DNA from: Bacillota bacterium | GTDB lineage: Bacteria; Bacillota_A; Clostridia; Lachnospirales; Lachnospiraceae | DNA: 64,000 nt | Assembly: GCA_023443625.1 (NCBI GenBank) | Contig: JAEZTQ010000068.1 | Span: 93,562-157,561, forward strand | Reading direction: 5' to 3' | Part shown: positions 53,690 to 63,510 of the stretch, piece after piece | Layout of the letters: the number at the start of each line of letters is the position of its first letter | How positions within the stretch are numbered: the stretch's first letter is position 1 | Notes under the pieces: generated by a model | What the model was told of the DNA's origin: nothing | Seen by the model: only the letters and a program-made list of their open reading frames with translations | Databases searched by the model: none | Made by a program: the position numbers and the translations under genes

Positions 53690-55849
53690 ATGGTTGAACT
53701 AATACATAACCAAGAATTAATAGAGGAATATAAGAGGCGGGCAAAACTGTTAGTTGGCCAAATGACTTTAGAAGAGAAGGTCTTTCAAATGCTTCATAGT
53801 GCACCTTCCATTGAAAGACTTAATGTAAAAGCCTATAACTGGTGGAATGAAGGTTTGCATGGTGTGGCAAGAGCAGGGATTGCAACCATATTTCCACAAG
53901 CCATCGGCATGGCAGCGGCGTTTGATGAGGATATGATGGAGGAAGTTGGGGACGCTATTGCTACAGAAGGTAGGGCTAAATTTAATATGCAACAGGAATT
54001 TGGTGATACAGATATTTATAAGGGACTAACTTTTTGGGCGCCCAATGTCAATATATTTAGAGATCCACGCTGGGGCAGGGGGCATGAAACCTATGGAGAA
54101 GATCCCTATTTAACCTCTCGCTTAGGAATTGGTTTTGTGAAAGGCATGCAGGGAAATGACGAGAAGTACTTAAAAACAGCAGCATGTGCAAAGCATTTTG
54201 CAGTGCATTCCGGGCCAGAGGATTTGCGGCATAGTTTTGATGCCAGGGTATCTAAGAAAGACTTATATGAAACCTATTTGCCTGCCTTTAAAGCCTTGGT
54301 TCAAGAAGCTAAAGTAGAAGCGGTGATGGGTGCTTATAATAGAACCAATGGAGAGCCTTGCTGTGGAAGTAAGACCTTATTAAAGGATATTTTAAGAGAT
54401 ACTTGGGGATTTGATGGTCATGTCTTATCAGATTGCTGGGCAATTAAGGATTTTCATGAATATCATAAGGTTACAGATGGGCCAGTAGATTCAGTTACTT
54501 TAGCCGTCCAAAATGGTTGTGACTTAAACTGTGGTAACATCTTTGTGTACCTCCTAGAGGCTGTAAAGAGCGGCAAATTGGAAGAAGATAAACTAGACCA
54601 GGCGGTAACTAGACTTTTTACTACTAGAATTAAATTGGGGTTATTAGGAGATGAGGAGAAGGTACCCTTTAGTCGTATTCCCTATGAAGTGGTTGATTCC
54701 AAAGAGATGCAGGAGTTAAATCTATCTGTTGCAAAGAAATGTCTGGTTTTACTTAAGAATAAAGATAATCTCCTACCACTGAATAAGGATAAAATTAAAA
54801 CTCTTGGTATTATTGGCCCCAATGCGAATAATAGACGAGCCTTGGTGGGCAATTATGAGGGAACCGCTTCAAGGTATGTAACTGTATTAGAAGGATTTAG
54901 GGAGTATCTAGGGGATGAAGTAAGAGTGCTAACCTCCGAAGGCTGTCACCTACATAAGAGAAAGGTTGGAGGGTTAAGTATTGAAAACGATCGCTTGGCT
55001 GAAGTAAAGGGTGTTTGTAAGGCCAGTGATGTTATCATCGCTTGTATGGGCCTTGATTCTGGACTTGAAGGGGAAGAGGGTGACCAGGGGAATGAATATG
55101 CTAGTGGGGATAAGCCTAACTTAAAGCTTCCAGGACTCCAAGAGGATATACTAAGAGTAATCTATGAGAGTGGTAAACCTGTTATTCTTGTACTCCTATC
55201 AGGAAGTGCTCTAGCAATTAATTGGGCGGAGGATAATTTAGATGCTATTATCCAAGGCTGGTATCCAGGAGCTATGGGAGGAAGTGCCATTGCCCAGATG
55301 GTCTTTGGTGATTGTGTACCAGAGGGTAAACTCCCTGTTACTTTTTATCGTACCACGGAAGAATTACCGGAGTTTACAGACTATTCTATGGAGAACCGTA
55401 CCTATAGATATATGAAGAATGAGGCTTTATATCCTTTTGGATATGGTTTGTCCTATACGGATTTTGTCTTTGATGCCATATCCACTGACACTAATTTAAT
55501 TACCTATGAGGGTGTTGATGTAAATGTTACAGTGAGCAATAATGGACAATATACAGGTAGAGAAACCGTAGAAATCTATGTAAAGGCAGAGGAGCCAGGT
55601 GCGCCTAATGCTCAGCTGAAGGCCTTTACGAAAGTGGAATTAAAGCCAGGTGAAGTAAAGCAGGTAAAACTACATCTTCCTGTAGAAGCCTTTGGTTTAT
55701 TTGATGATGAAGGCAATCAGAAAGTCCAGGATACGGAGTATATTATATACGCTGGCGGATCTCAACCGGATGGAAGAAGTGCTCAATTAACGGGTAAGAA
55801 GCCATTGGAAATCAAAATAAAGGCGATGCAGGAGATAGATATTGCATAG
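53690..55849 (+). CDS. GH3 family beta-xylosidase/beta-glucosidase
   Basis: This 719-residue intracellular GH3 enzyme probably releases xylose from xylo-oligosaccharides. It has the N-terminal TIM barrel (WWNEGLHGVAR, RDPRWGRGHETYGEDP, KHFAVHSGPE), nucleophile Asp248 in HVLSDCWAI, the alpha/beta sandwich (LGIIGPNANN, GEEGDQGNE) and a C-terminal fibronectin III-like domain. The WWNE/HETYGEDP pattern is that of xylan 1,4-beta-xylosidases. The last codons (EIDIA) and the stop fall within the first units of a 15-bp tandem repeat, so the C terminus has been shaped by the repeat. Confidence 0.9.
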   Translation: MVELIHNQELIEEYKRRAKLLVGQMTLEEKVFQMLHSAPSIERLNVKAYNWWNEGLHGVARAGIATIFPQAIGMAAAFDEDMMEEVGDAIATEGRAKFNMQQEFGDTDIYKGLTFWAPNVNIFRDPRWGRGHETYGEDPYLTSRLGIGFVKGMQGNDEKYLKTAACAKHFAVHSGPEDLRHSFDARVSKKDLYETYLPAFKALVQEAKVEAVMGAYNRTNGEPCCGSKTLLKDILRDTWGFDGHVLSDCWAIKDFHEYHKVTDGPVDSVTLAVQNGCDLNCGNIFVYLLEAVKSGKLEEDKLDQAVTRLFTTRIKLGLLGDEEKVPFSRIPYEVVDSKEMQELNLSVAKKCLVLLKNKDNLLPLNKDKIKTLGIIGPNANNRRALVGNYEGTASRYVTVLEGFREYLGDEVRVLTSEGCHLHKRKVGGLSIENDRLAEVKGVCKASDVIIACMGLDSGLEGEEGDQGNEYASGDKPNLKLPGLQEDILRVIYESGKPVILVLLSGSALAINWAEDNLDAIIQGWYPGAMGGSAIAQMVFGDCVPEGKLPVTFYRTTEELPEFTDYSMENRTYRYMKNEALYPFGYGLSYTDFVFDAISTDTNLITYEGVDVNVTVSNNGQYTGRETVEIYVKAEEPGAPNAQLKAFTKVELKPGEVKQVKLHLPVEAFGLFDDEGNQKVQDTEYIIYAGGSQPDGRSAQLTGKKPLEIKIKAMQEIDIA

Positions 55850-55964
55850 ATAGATATTGCATAGATAGATATTGTATAGATAGATATTGTATAGATAGAT
55901 ATTGTATAGATGGATATAGAATAGATGGATATAGAATAGATGAATACTGCATAGATAATAGCAT
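55833..55964 (+). repeat. 15-bp tandem repeat between GH3 and aguA
   Basis: Eight full units of the AGATAGATATTGCAT type plus a partial ninth run head to tail with an exact 15-bp period. Units 1-2 end GCAT, 3-5 end GTAT, 6-7 read AGATGGATATAGAAT and 8 is AGATGAATACTGCAT. The array spans the GH3 stop codon (55847-55849) and stops 14 bases before the aguA start. Because 15 is a multiple of 3, it gives repetitive frames on both strands that are not genes. Confidence 0.93.
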
Positions 55965-55978
55965 GGGGGGGTAAAGGC

Positions 55979-58003
55979 ATGGCAAAGGATGGCAATCAAA
56001 GGAAGTATTCTAGTTGTTGGCTGGGTTATAGAAAGATTTCAGATGCCAATCAGTGGGAAGTAGCTCTTTATTATGATAATACTCAACTAAAAGTACAAAA
56101 TGCTGCTGAGGAACTTGTGAATGCATTCTCCTCCCTCTATGGACGTAAGGTTAGAACCGTTGGTAGCAAAGATGAATATATGGCTGCAAGAGCCGGAATT
56201 ATGATTTGTATTAACAGTGACAGCTCCATAGAGAAGGAAGGATACCGTATCCAATGTGAAAAAGGAAAGTGTGCTATAGTAGCGTCTTCCCAGGAAGGAG
56301 CTCTCTATGGGGTATTTGCCTTACTGCGTAATCTCGTGGTTTTACAGGTCAGAGATTTTGATCAATTCTCTTTCACAGAAGAAAAGACACCCTATGCACC
56401 CCTTCGAATGATAAATCATTGGGACAATATGGACGGGAGTATCGAGAGGGGATATTCGGGTAATTCCTTCTTTTTTGAACAAGAGGATATTTTGGTAAAT
56501 TCACGCACCTGGGACTATGCAAGAATGGTAGCTTCTGTGGGACTAAATGCAGTGGTTATTAATAATGTAAATGTAAAGCAAAGTGCAACAGAACTTATTT
56601 CGGATCGCTACTATGATAAATTAAAGAAGATATCTGATATCTTTATTTCCTTTGGTATTAAGCTGTTTTTAAGTATTAATTTTGCGGCTTCAATGGAACT
56701 AGGAGGCTTAAGCACAGCAGATCCTTGTGACGAGGAAGTACAGCTGTGGTGGAAGAAGAAAGCCAAAGAGATATGGAATAGGATACCAGATCTAGGGGGA
56801 TTCCTTGTGAAAGCAGATTCGGAAGGGAGACCCGGACCCTTTACCTATGGAAGAAACCATGCGGAGGGCGCCAATATGTTGGCAGAGGCGCTTGCTCCTT
56901 ACAACGGACTTGTAATCTGGCGCTGCTTTGTATATAACTGTCAGCAAGATTGGCGGGATAAGATAACAGACAGGGCCCGTGCTGGATTTGATAATTTTAT
57001 ACCTTTGGATGGCAAATTTCATGAGCGTGTTATCTTACAAATTAAGAATGGTCCCATGGATTTTCAGGTCAGAGAACCAATCTCCCCTCTATTTGGAGGG
57101 CTTAAGAAGACAAATATGATGTTAGAAGTGCAGATTGCCCAAGAATATACAGGACAACAAAGACATGTTTGTTATTTGCTCCCCTGGTTTAAAGAAATAC
57201 TTGCATTTGATACCCATTGTAATGAGGAAGGGGGAAGTATTGCAGAGATTATCAGTGGAAGAACCTATAACAATTCTCTTTGTGGTATAGCGGCAGTAAC
57301 CAATACGGGGAATGATTATAACTGGACTGGGCATGATATGGCAGCAGCTAATCTCTACGGGATTGGTAGACTTAGCTTTGATGTTACCTTAACCCCTCAG
57401 GAGATTGCAAGAGAATGGATTACCTTGACCTTTGGTGGGGGAGAGAAGGTAAGAGAGAATATTCTTACTATTCTTATGAGATCCTGGCCGGCTTATGAGA
57501 AGTATACGTCACCCTTAGGGATTGGGTGGATGGTAAAACCAAATACACATTATGGGCCTGACGTGGATGGATATGAATATGATAGATGGGGTACTTATCA
57601 CAGAGCAGATCATAAAGGGATTGGTGTAGATCGCACTAGCAAGGGAACGGGATATTGTAGGCAGTATAACGAACCCCTTGCTTCTATCTATGAGGATAGG
57701 AAGACATGTCCAGAAGAATTACTCTTGTTTTTTCATCATATGCCCTATGAATATGTGCTATCCTCTGGTAAAACCATAATACAACATATCTATGATACTC
57801 ATTTTGAAGGAGCTATGGAAGCACAGCAGTTTTTGACTTTGTGGGAAGAGTTAGAGGGACTTCTTGATACAGAGGTTTATGAAAGAACCCTAACCAGGTT
57901 TCAAGATCAGAAAATTCATGCAGCTGAGTGGAGAGATGTGATCAACTCCTATTTTTACAGGAAATCAGGAATTGCAGACCAATATGGTCGGGAGGTTTAT
58001 TAA
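55979..58003 (+). CDS. aguA: Alpha-glucuronidase, GH67
   Basis: AguA removes (4-O-methyl-)glucuronate from the non-reducing end of xylo-oligosaccharides inside the cell. The 674-residue length fits GH67. It has the N-terminal GH67 domain (EGALYGVFALLRNL), the barrel with RMINHWDNMDGSIERGY, the general acid Glu282 in KADSEGRPGP, and the C-terminal part WMVKPNTHYGPDVDGYEYD. GGGGGGTAAAGGC precedes the ATG. Its stop overlaps the next gene's start region. Its presence identifies the operon as glucuronoxylan/aldouronate-specific. Confidence 0.95.
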   Translation: MAKDGNQRKYSSCWLGYRKISDANQWEVALYYDNTQLKVQNAAEELVNAFSSLYGRKVRTVGSKDEYMAARAGIMICINSDSSIEKEGYRIQCEKGKCAIVASSQEGALYGVFALLRNLVVLQVRDFDQFSFTEEKTPYAPLRMINHWDNMDGSIERGYSGNSFFFEQEDILVNSRTWDYARMVASVGLNAVVINNVNVKQSATELISDRYYDKLKKISDIFISFGIKLFLSINFAASMELGGLSTADPCDEEVQLWWKKKAKEIWNRIPDLGGFLVKADSEGRPGPFTYGRNHAEGANMLAEALAPYNGLVIWRCFVYNCQQDWRDKITDRARAGFDNFIPLDGKFHERVILQIKNGPMDFQVREPISPLFGGLKKTNMMLEVQIAQEYTGQQRHVCYLLPWFKEILAFDTHCNEEGGSIAEIISGRTYNNSLCGIAAVTNTGNDYNWTGHDMAAANLYGIGRLSFDVTLTPQEIAREWITLTFGGGEKVRENILTILMRSWPAYEKYTSPLGIGWMVKPNTHYGPDVDGYEYDRWGTYHRADHKGIGVDRTSKGTGYCRQYNEPLASIYEDRKTCPEELLLFFHHMPYEYVLSSGKTIIQHIYDTHFEGAMEAQQFLTLWEELEGLLDTEVYERTLTRFQDQKIHAAEWRDVINSYFYRKSGIADQYGREVY

Positions 58004-58004
58004 T

Positions 58005-59924
58005 GTGAGTAAAACACAACTAACCCTTTCACCTTTGCTTTGTGACGGAATGGTTCTTCAGAGAGAAGTTGATAATGATATCTGTGGCAGGGACTGGGAG
58101 GCTTTGATTGTAACGGTCTTTTTTTTAGATCAGGTATTTAGTGCTCCTGTGGATGAGAATCATGAATTCTGTATCACCCTTCCTTCTGTCAAAGCTGGTG
58201 GTCCTTATACCCTTAGGGTCGTAGGTAGTTCTGAAATAATTATCCATGATATCTTATTTGGTGATGTGTATCTTCTTGCAGGGCAATCCAATATGGAATT
58301 ACCCATACGCAGAGTTTTGGATGTATCAGGTAAGGAGATAGAGGGAAGTGTTAGTTCAAGAATTCGTCAATATAAAGTTCCTGCAAGCTATGAATTTCAT
58401 GAGCCCTTAAAGTATGTCCAGGAAGGAAAGTGGACGAAGGCGGTTGGAGAGGATTTGATGGAATTTAGTGCTGCTGGTTATTTCTTTGCAAAAGAACTTG
58501 AGGCCGCCTATGACATTCCCATAGGTCTTATCTTAACAGCAGTGGGTGGAAGTACAATTGAAGCCTGGATGAATCCCATTCGCTTACAAGAGTTTGGAGA
58601 CTACCAGAAGGAAATTACAAACTTTAAGGACATAGGGTATTTTCAGAAGTTTCTGAAAGAGCAGGAGTCTAAGGTAATAGCCTGGATGAGGATAATAGAA
58701 GAAGAGGAAGTAAAATTTACTCCTTTTGAGAAGTATAGAGAATGGGATTGTTGCATGGTACCCTCCCTTGTAGCAGATTACACCGACCAGGAATTTCATG
58801 GATCTGTGTATCTGTGTAAAGAGGTATATTTGGAGGAAGAACCCAAAGAGGATGCATTACTCTATATGGGAAGTATTATAGATGGGGATAGGATATGGAT
58901 CAATCATATAGAGGTAGGAAGTACGGCTTACCGATATCCCCCTAGAAAATATAAAATAAACCCTGGTATATTAAAGAAAGGCTCAAATTTAATTACGGTA
59001 TACATCATGATTAATAATAAAAATGGTGGTACTATCAAAGGAAAGCCTTACTATCTTCGTTATAATGAACACAGGATTAATCTTGCGGGGGAGTGGTATT
59101 ACCGCATTGGATATAGGGCCCCAAAGCCCATGCCAAGTGTACTATTTCCCCCAACCCTACCTAGCTGCTTTTATAATACGGTAATTGTTCCTCTAGCTAA
59201 GGTACAAATCAAAGGGATAGTATGGTATCAGGGAGAGGCTAACACGGCGAATCCTATAAGATATGGGGATAAATTTATGACTATGGTAAGGGATTGGCGA
59301 AGCTTATTTGGATGGGAGGTCCCTGTTCTCTTTGCCCAATTGCCAAATTACCAAGAGCCTTTAGATCCAAGAAGAGATTCTGGATGGGCAGAGTTACGAG
59401 ATGAGCAAAGAAAGTGTTTGGCTTTAGATCAGGTTGCCATGGTAACAACCTTAGATATTGGGGAAGAGAATGATTTACATCCCCAGAATAAAAAAGAAGT
59501 GGGTGTGCGATTTGCTAAGGCAGCAAGGAATATAATCTATGGAGAAGCCGTGATTTATAGTGGACCCATACCCCTTAAGGTGAGGGTAAAGAAGAAGAAA
59601 GAAGAGAAAAATGAGACAGAAGGAATAGAAGAGAAAGATAAGAAGGAAGGGATAGCGTATCAGGTGGTTCTTGAATTTCTCTTCTTAGAAGAAGCAGAAG
59701 GAGAAACAAGTCTTAAGCATTTTGAACTGGCAGGTGAGGATGGCCTGTTTCACGAAGCGAGTGCCATAAGAAAAGGAAAATACGTACATGTTTCCTGCAA
59801 GGAGATAGATAAGGCAAAGCAAGTTCGTTATGCCTGGTGTGATAACCCAGAGGGGATTAATTTTTATAATAATGAGGGACTGCCGGCAGCAGGCTTTGTG
59901 CTGGATATAGATGGAGATATATAA
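58005..59924 (+). CDS. SGNH (sialate O-acetylesterase-like) acetylesterase, probable acetylxylan esterase
   Basis: This esterase of about 640 residues belongs to the SASA/SGNH family. It has the nucleophile Ser in LLAGQSNMELP, the GIVWYQGEANT block and the Asp-His pair in NDLHPQNK. An inserted galactose-binding-like beta domain (GDRIWINHIEVG) splits the catalytic domain. Near residues 525-545 there is a Lys/Glu-rich low-complexity insertion (KKKKEEKNETEG). GTG at 58005 is chosen because GGGAGG lies 9 bases upstream; the frame is open from 57972 inside aguA. In this operon removal of acetyl groups from imported xylo-oligosaccharides is likely. Confidence 0.85.
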   Translation: MSKTQLTLSPLLCDGMVLQREVDNDICGRDWEALIVTVFFLDQVFSAPVDENHEFCITLPSVKAGGPYTLRVVGSSEIIIHDILFGDVYLLAGQSNMELPIRRVLDVSGKEIEGSVSSRIRQYKVPASYEFHEPLKYVQEGKWTKAVGEDLMEFSAAGYFFAKELEAAYDIPIGLILTAVGGSTIEAWMNPIRLQEFGDYQKEITNFKDIGYFQKFLKEQESKVIAWMRIIEEEEVKFTPFEKYREWDCCMVPSLVADYTDQEFHGSVYLCKEVYLEEEPKEDALLYMGSIIDGDRIWINHIEVGSTAYRYPPRKYKINPGILKKGSNLITVYIMINNKNGGTIKGKPYYLRYNEHRINLAGEWYYRIGYRAPKPMPSVLFPPTLPSCFYNTVIVPLAKVQIKGIVWYQGEANTANPIRYGDKFMTMVRDWRSLFGWEVPVLFAQLPNYQEPLDPRRDSGWAELRDEQRKCLALDQVAMVTTLDIGEENDLHPQNKKEVGVRFAKAARNIIYGEAVIYSGPIPLKVRVKKKKEEKNETEGIEEKDKKEGIAYQVVLEFLFLEEAEGETSLKHFELAGEDGLFHEASAIRKGKYVHVSCKEIDKAKQVRYAWCDNPEGINFYNNEGLPAAGFVLDIDGDI

Positions 59925-59927
59925 CTC

Positions 59928-59964
59928 AAAAAAAGCTGTTGAAAATGATACAACAGCTTTTTTT
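59928..59964. terminator. Bidirectional terminator ending the aldouronate operon
   Basis: AAAAAAAGCTGTTG (59928-59941) pairs with CAACAGCTTTTTTT (59951-59964) over a 9-base loop. It lies between convergent genes and has A and T runs on both sides. Confidence 0.9.
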
Positions 59965-60007
59965 GATTGTTGGCCTTATTCACTATAAAAAGTATACTTA
60001 AATAGAA

Positions 60008-62266
60008 CTACTGGTTATCAGCCACTTTCTTTGTAGTTCTAATTATATTGATTATCCTAGGTGTATTATCTTCATTCATAGCTCTGAATTTTACAGTAAC
60101 AGTTTCCTTACCCTGGCATAATTCTTTTGGTATCAAATAAGATTTTTCTGTTATTTCTCGCCAGGATTTGTTTTCATTCTTTTCTTCTAAGAGCTGTACA
60201 TTATTAATGTCTACACAGAAGCCACTTTTACAGCTGCCCATGTAACTAAATTGTAAGTAAGTATCTTCTAAAGGATTGATTTGTAATTCATAACTAAACC
60301 ATCCCCCCTTTTTCGCTAAACGGTAATGATATCCATCTCGGTCACCTGATTCTGTGTTACTTCCTGTAATATGATGGGAAAGCTCATATTGATCATTTCC
60401 AATTTGAATACTATCAATCTCAGCAGCTTTCAATAAATCAGAACGTTCTTTATCTATAAGGTACTTTTGTAACTTGTCAGAATGTTCTTCAACCAGGGTC
60501 CAGTAGATGCCGTATCTTTCTGTAAACTGCTTATAATGGGGAGTAAATACAAGATTGTTATCTTCATCGGTACCTTTTAGCCAAAACTCCATTTTATTCT
60601 CTGTCTTTATTAGATACTCAGATATATGTTCTTTCCAGTGTTCAACAGAACTGTTTTTAATAACAATATAGTCTTTGATATAGGAACTTTTTTTGGGAAT
60701 TCTAACTTGAACACCAGTTGTTGATTCTTCTATATGTTCTGTACCTAGTCCAGCACTTAACACCACTGGACCATAAGTAAAGGCGACACAATTCTCATTA
60801 TCAGGCAGGGATGAGTAACGCAGTTTTATTTCAAATTGAATTTCAACCATATCCCCATCCTTCCAAGTTCGGTTAATGTATACATAACCCTTTTCAACAT
60901 CATAGGTACAAGGAAGATTGTTTATACTTACGGTCATATTTTTTGACCAATGGGGAACTCTTAAGCATAGAGTGAATACAACCTCATTCTCTGTTCTAAT
61001 ATGGAAAGTAGCTTTATCGTTATTGGGTATGTCTGAATCTTGAGAAAGTTGAAGCTGTTTCTCGGCCCATTTAACAGAGGAGGATAAATACATATTTACA
61101 TAAAGCATATCCTCCTGATAAAAATAAAGGCTATCATTTAACTTGGTGAAGTTCTCCATTCCCGTACCAGTACAACACCAAAAGTGCTCAAAGGGCTCAC
61201 TGTATACTTTAAAATACCCCGTTGCCATGGGTTGAAAATACATGGTCATGCCAGTCTTAGGATTTTGTGAGGATAAAATTGCATTGATAAAGGTATTTTC
61301 ATAAAAATCTGCATATTTTTTATGACCGGTAATCTGAAATAAGGTCCTTGTCATCTTCAGCATGTTATAGGTATTACAGGTTTCACAGTTGGTTTCGGTT
61401 CTCTCTGCATCCAAGACATTGGGCTCTCCAAAATGCTCCCATTCACTGTTACCCCCTGTGACATAACTGTGATTACTTGTGACAGTATCCCAAAACTGTT
61501 TGCAGGCATTAAGGTAGAAGATATCCTTATCTCCATAGACCAAATAGCAGTTTAAGGCACCAAGGAATTTGGGAATTGTAGTATTGGCATGTCTATTATT
61601 TAAAATATCTTTACCATCATGAATCTGTTCAAAAAGCTTAATCTCATCAAATTTATGCGCTGCAATACAATGATCCTGCTTCTTGGTAATTTTATAAAGC
61701 TCATACATGCAATCATTCATTCCACCATACTCAACTGCTAATACTTTATCTTGGATTTCTTGTGTCCATTTGTCAGTCCTTTGGTATACCCAACTTCCAA
61801 GGGCTGATAGAATGGTCAGAGCGTTTTCCATTTTAGTCAGGTGGTAAACAGTAATCAGTCCAGATATGATTTTGTGCATAGTATACCAAGGAACCCATAC
61901 TGGTTTACCGGTTTCTACCCTATCAAAGAATTCTTCAGGAAAGGCAGAAAGATATCCGTTTTCAAATTGGCATTGGGATAATTCTTCAATGAAATACTGA
62001 AGTCTCTTATAAATTTTACTATCATGAGTAGTAGCATATGCCTGTGCTAATGCAGTTAGATAATGGCCTAAGGTATGCCCTCGGATTTCACTGTTTTCCC
62101 AACCAGGATAGCATAAAGCCTTTGGTTTTAGGCCTTTTGTTTCCCTGAAAAAGGATAGAAGTCTGTCAGCTTCAAAGGACATTAAATAATCGACTTCTTT
62201 CTGAAAGGCATTAGTTAAATAAGGATCAAAGATTTTTACCTGTGACAAAGAAAAAGATTTTATCAT
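60008..62266 (-). CDS. GH127 family beta-L-arabinofuranosidase
   Basis: This 752-residue soluble enzyme of the former DUF1680 family removes beta-L-arabinofuranose. It shows the (alpha/alpha)6-barrel motifs REIRGHTLGHYLTA-like (SEIRGHTLGHYLTAL), the zinc/cysteine region TNCETCNTYNML and the nucleophile cysteine pair HFWCCTGTGMENF. C-terminal beta-sandwich domains complete the fold. AGGAGATAAATA precedes the ATG. It lacks a signal peptide. It is divergent from the AraC gene at 62367, its likely regulator. Substrates would be arabinans, pectic side chains or hydroxyproline-linked arabinosides. Confidence 0.9.
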   Translation of the reverse strand: MIKSFSLSQVKIFDPYLTNAFQKEVDYLMSFEADRLLSFFRETKGLKPKALCYPGWENSEIRGHTLGHYLTALAQAYATTHDSKIYKRLQYFIEELSQCQFENGYLSAFPEEFFDRVETGKPVWVPWYTMHKIISGLITVYHLTKMENALTILSALGSWVYQRTDKWTQEIQDKVLAVEYGGMNDCMYELYKITKKQDHCIAAHKFDEIKLFEQIHDGKDILNNRHANTTIPKFLGALNCYLVYGDKDIFYLNACKQFWDTVTSNHSYVTGGNSEWEHFGEPNVLDAERTETNCETCNTYNMLKMTRTLFQITGHKKYADFYENTFINAILSSQNPKTGMTMYFQPMATGYFKVYSEPFEHFWCCTGTGMENFTKLNDSLYFYQEDMLYVNMYLSSSVKWAEKQLQLSQDSDIPNNDKATFHIRTENEVVFTLCLRVPHWSKNMTVSINNLPCTYDVEKGYVYINRTWKDGDMVEIQFEIKLRYSSLPDNENCVAFTYGPVVLSAGLGTEHIEESTTGVQVRIPKKSSYIKDYIVIKNSSVEHWKEHISEYLIKTENKMEFWLKGTDEDNNLVFTPHYKQFTERYGIYWTLVEEHSDKLQKYLIDKERSDLLKAAEIDSIQIGNDQYELSHHITGSNTESGDRDGYHYRLAKKGGWFSYELQINPLEDTYLQFSYMGSCKSGFCVDINNVQLLEEKNENKSWREITEKSYLIPKELCQGKETVTVKFRAMNEDNTPRIINIIRTTKKVADNQ

Positions 62267-62366
62267 TATTTATCTCCTATAATTGTATTTGGTTTATATC
62301 TTCAGTATAATATGTGTGGATAAGAATAAAAATGTATTAAGCGTAGAATAGGTGGTAAAAAGTCAT

Positions 62367-63221
62367 ATGATACTTTATGAATTTATACTAGATAAGCCCT
62401 TGAAGTACAATTGGACCGGTAAGTTTCAAGCCCCCTCTTCTGAATGGAGTCATTTTTCAAGAAAGATGCAGGACTATGAATTGGTTATAGTTACGGAAGG
62501 CATAGCATATTTACAAATTGATGAGAACCAGTATGCTGTAAAAAAGGGTGAATTTCTTCTTTTTTCACCAAATAATATGCAAAGAGGATATAGAAAGAGC
62601 CAGTGTTCCTTTTACTGGCTACATTTTTCTTACGAGAAGCAGGCTGAAAGCATTAAGACCAATGAATTTCCAGAGGAGCAAAAGGAGGATGTAATTTATA
62701 TACCCAACCATGGTAAGATAGAGAATTTAGAGAAACTGATTGTTATGATGAAGCATCTTCAGGATAATGTTCGAAAGTATCATAATGTATTACACAACAA
62801 TTTTGTCTGTACAACGATTTTAAGTGAGATATATAGCCAGTTTCTCGCCAAGAAAAATCAAGACAATGCTGCATTGAGTAAAAAGCAGTTATTTAATGAT
62901 ATACAGGATTATATCAAATGGAATAGAAATAATGATATAAAGGTTTCTCATATTGCCCAACACTTTGGATATAACAGAAGGTATATTTCCCAGCTTTTCA
63001 GTACAATTGCAGGAACAACGATGAAGCAGTATATCATCCGGGAGAAGATAGAGCTGGCAAAGTATTTGCTGTGCGATACTAATACGAATATCAATGAGAT
63101 CGCTTATCAGAGCGGTTTTAATGACAGTCACAATTTTATGAAAGTATTTAAAAAAATCGTTGGCTTAACACCATCACAATACAGGAATGCTTATTCAACT
63201 AGACTACTATTTTATAAATAG
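62367..63221 (+). CDS. AraC-family transcriptional regulator
   Basis: This regulator of about 284 residues has a cupin-like sensor (YELVIVTEGIAYLQIDE) and the AraC double helix-turn-helix (KVSHIAQHFGYNRRYISQLF, IAYQSGFNDSHNFMKVFKKI). The ATG at 62367 is chosen; AGGTGG lies about 11 bases upstream. An in-frame GTG at 62352 has no ribosome binding site. It is divergent from GH127 across ~100 bases, suggesting arabinose-related control of that gene. Confidence 0.85.
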   Translation: MILYEFILDKPLKYNWTGKFQAPSSEWSHFSRKMQDYELVIVTEGIAYLQIDENQYAVKKGEFLLFSPNNMQRGYRKSQCSFYWLHFSYEKQAESIKTNEFPEEQKEDVIYIPNHGKIENLEKLIVMMKHLQDNVRKYHNVLHNNFVCTTILSEIYSQFLAKKNQDNAALSKKQLFNDIQDYIKWNRNNDIKVSHIAQHFGYNRRYISQLFSTIAGTTMKQYIIREKIELAKYLLCDTNTNINEIAYQSGFNDSHNFMKVFKKIVGLTPSQYRNAYSTRLLFYK

Positions 63222-63246
63222 AAAACACCTTATAACACAAAGGTAA

Positions 63247-63492
63247 AACCAAGTTGATGAAAAAGTATATAGCACTATCATGAGGGAGCATAGTATCATA
63301 ACCATTGATGAGAAGGAAAGAATGTACTCCTATTCCAATACGGAGGAATTGTCAGCCTTGGATGGTAAAGAAGTAAAAGAATTTGAAAAGGCATTTGAAA
63401 AAATAATCAAAGCGAATGATTATAAACAGGACAAAGTTAAATGGTCGGAGGAAATGTTAAAGAAAGCAAGAGAAAAAATGCCAAAAAGATAG
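63247..63492 (+). pseudogene. 3' remnant of a tandem duplicate of the next gene
   Basis: An open frame begins after an in-frame TAA (63244-63246) with DEKVYSTIMREHS and continues to a Lys/Glu-rich helical end (EEMLKKAREKMPKR). The first in-frame ATG (63280) has no ribosome binding site. The start of this fragment (GATGAAAAAGTATATAGCAC) is almost identical to the last bases of the window, which encode NEKVYGT of the following gene. The simplest reading is that this is the C-terminal part of a truncated paralogue. A short functional gene cannot be ruled out. Confidence 0.6.
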
Positions 63493-63510
63493 GAGTAAGG
63501 GGGAAATAGT

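Noticed and set aside
55783..55999. Minus-strand ORFs with repeated YTISI- and YNIYL-like peptides
   Set aside because: They are translations of the 15-bp repeat on the opposite strand; no ribosome binding site.
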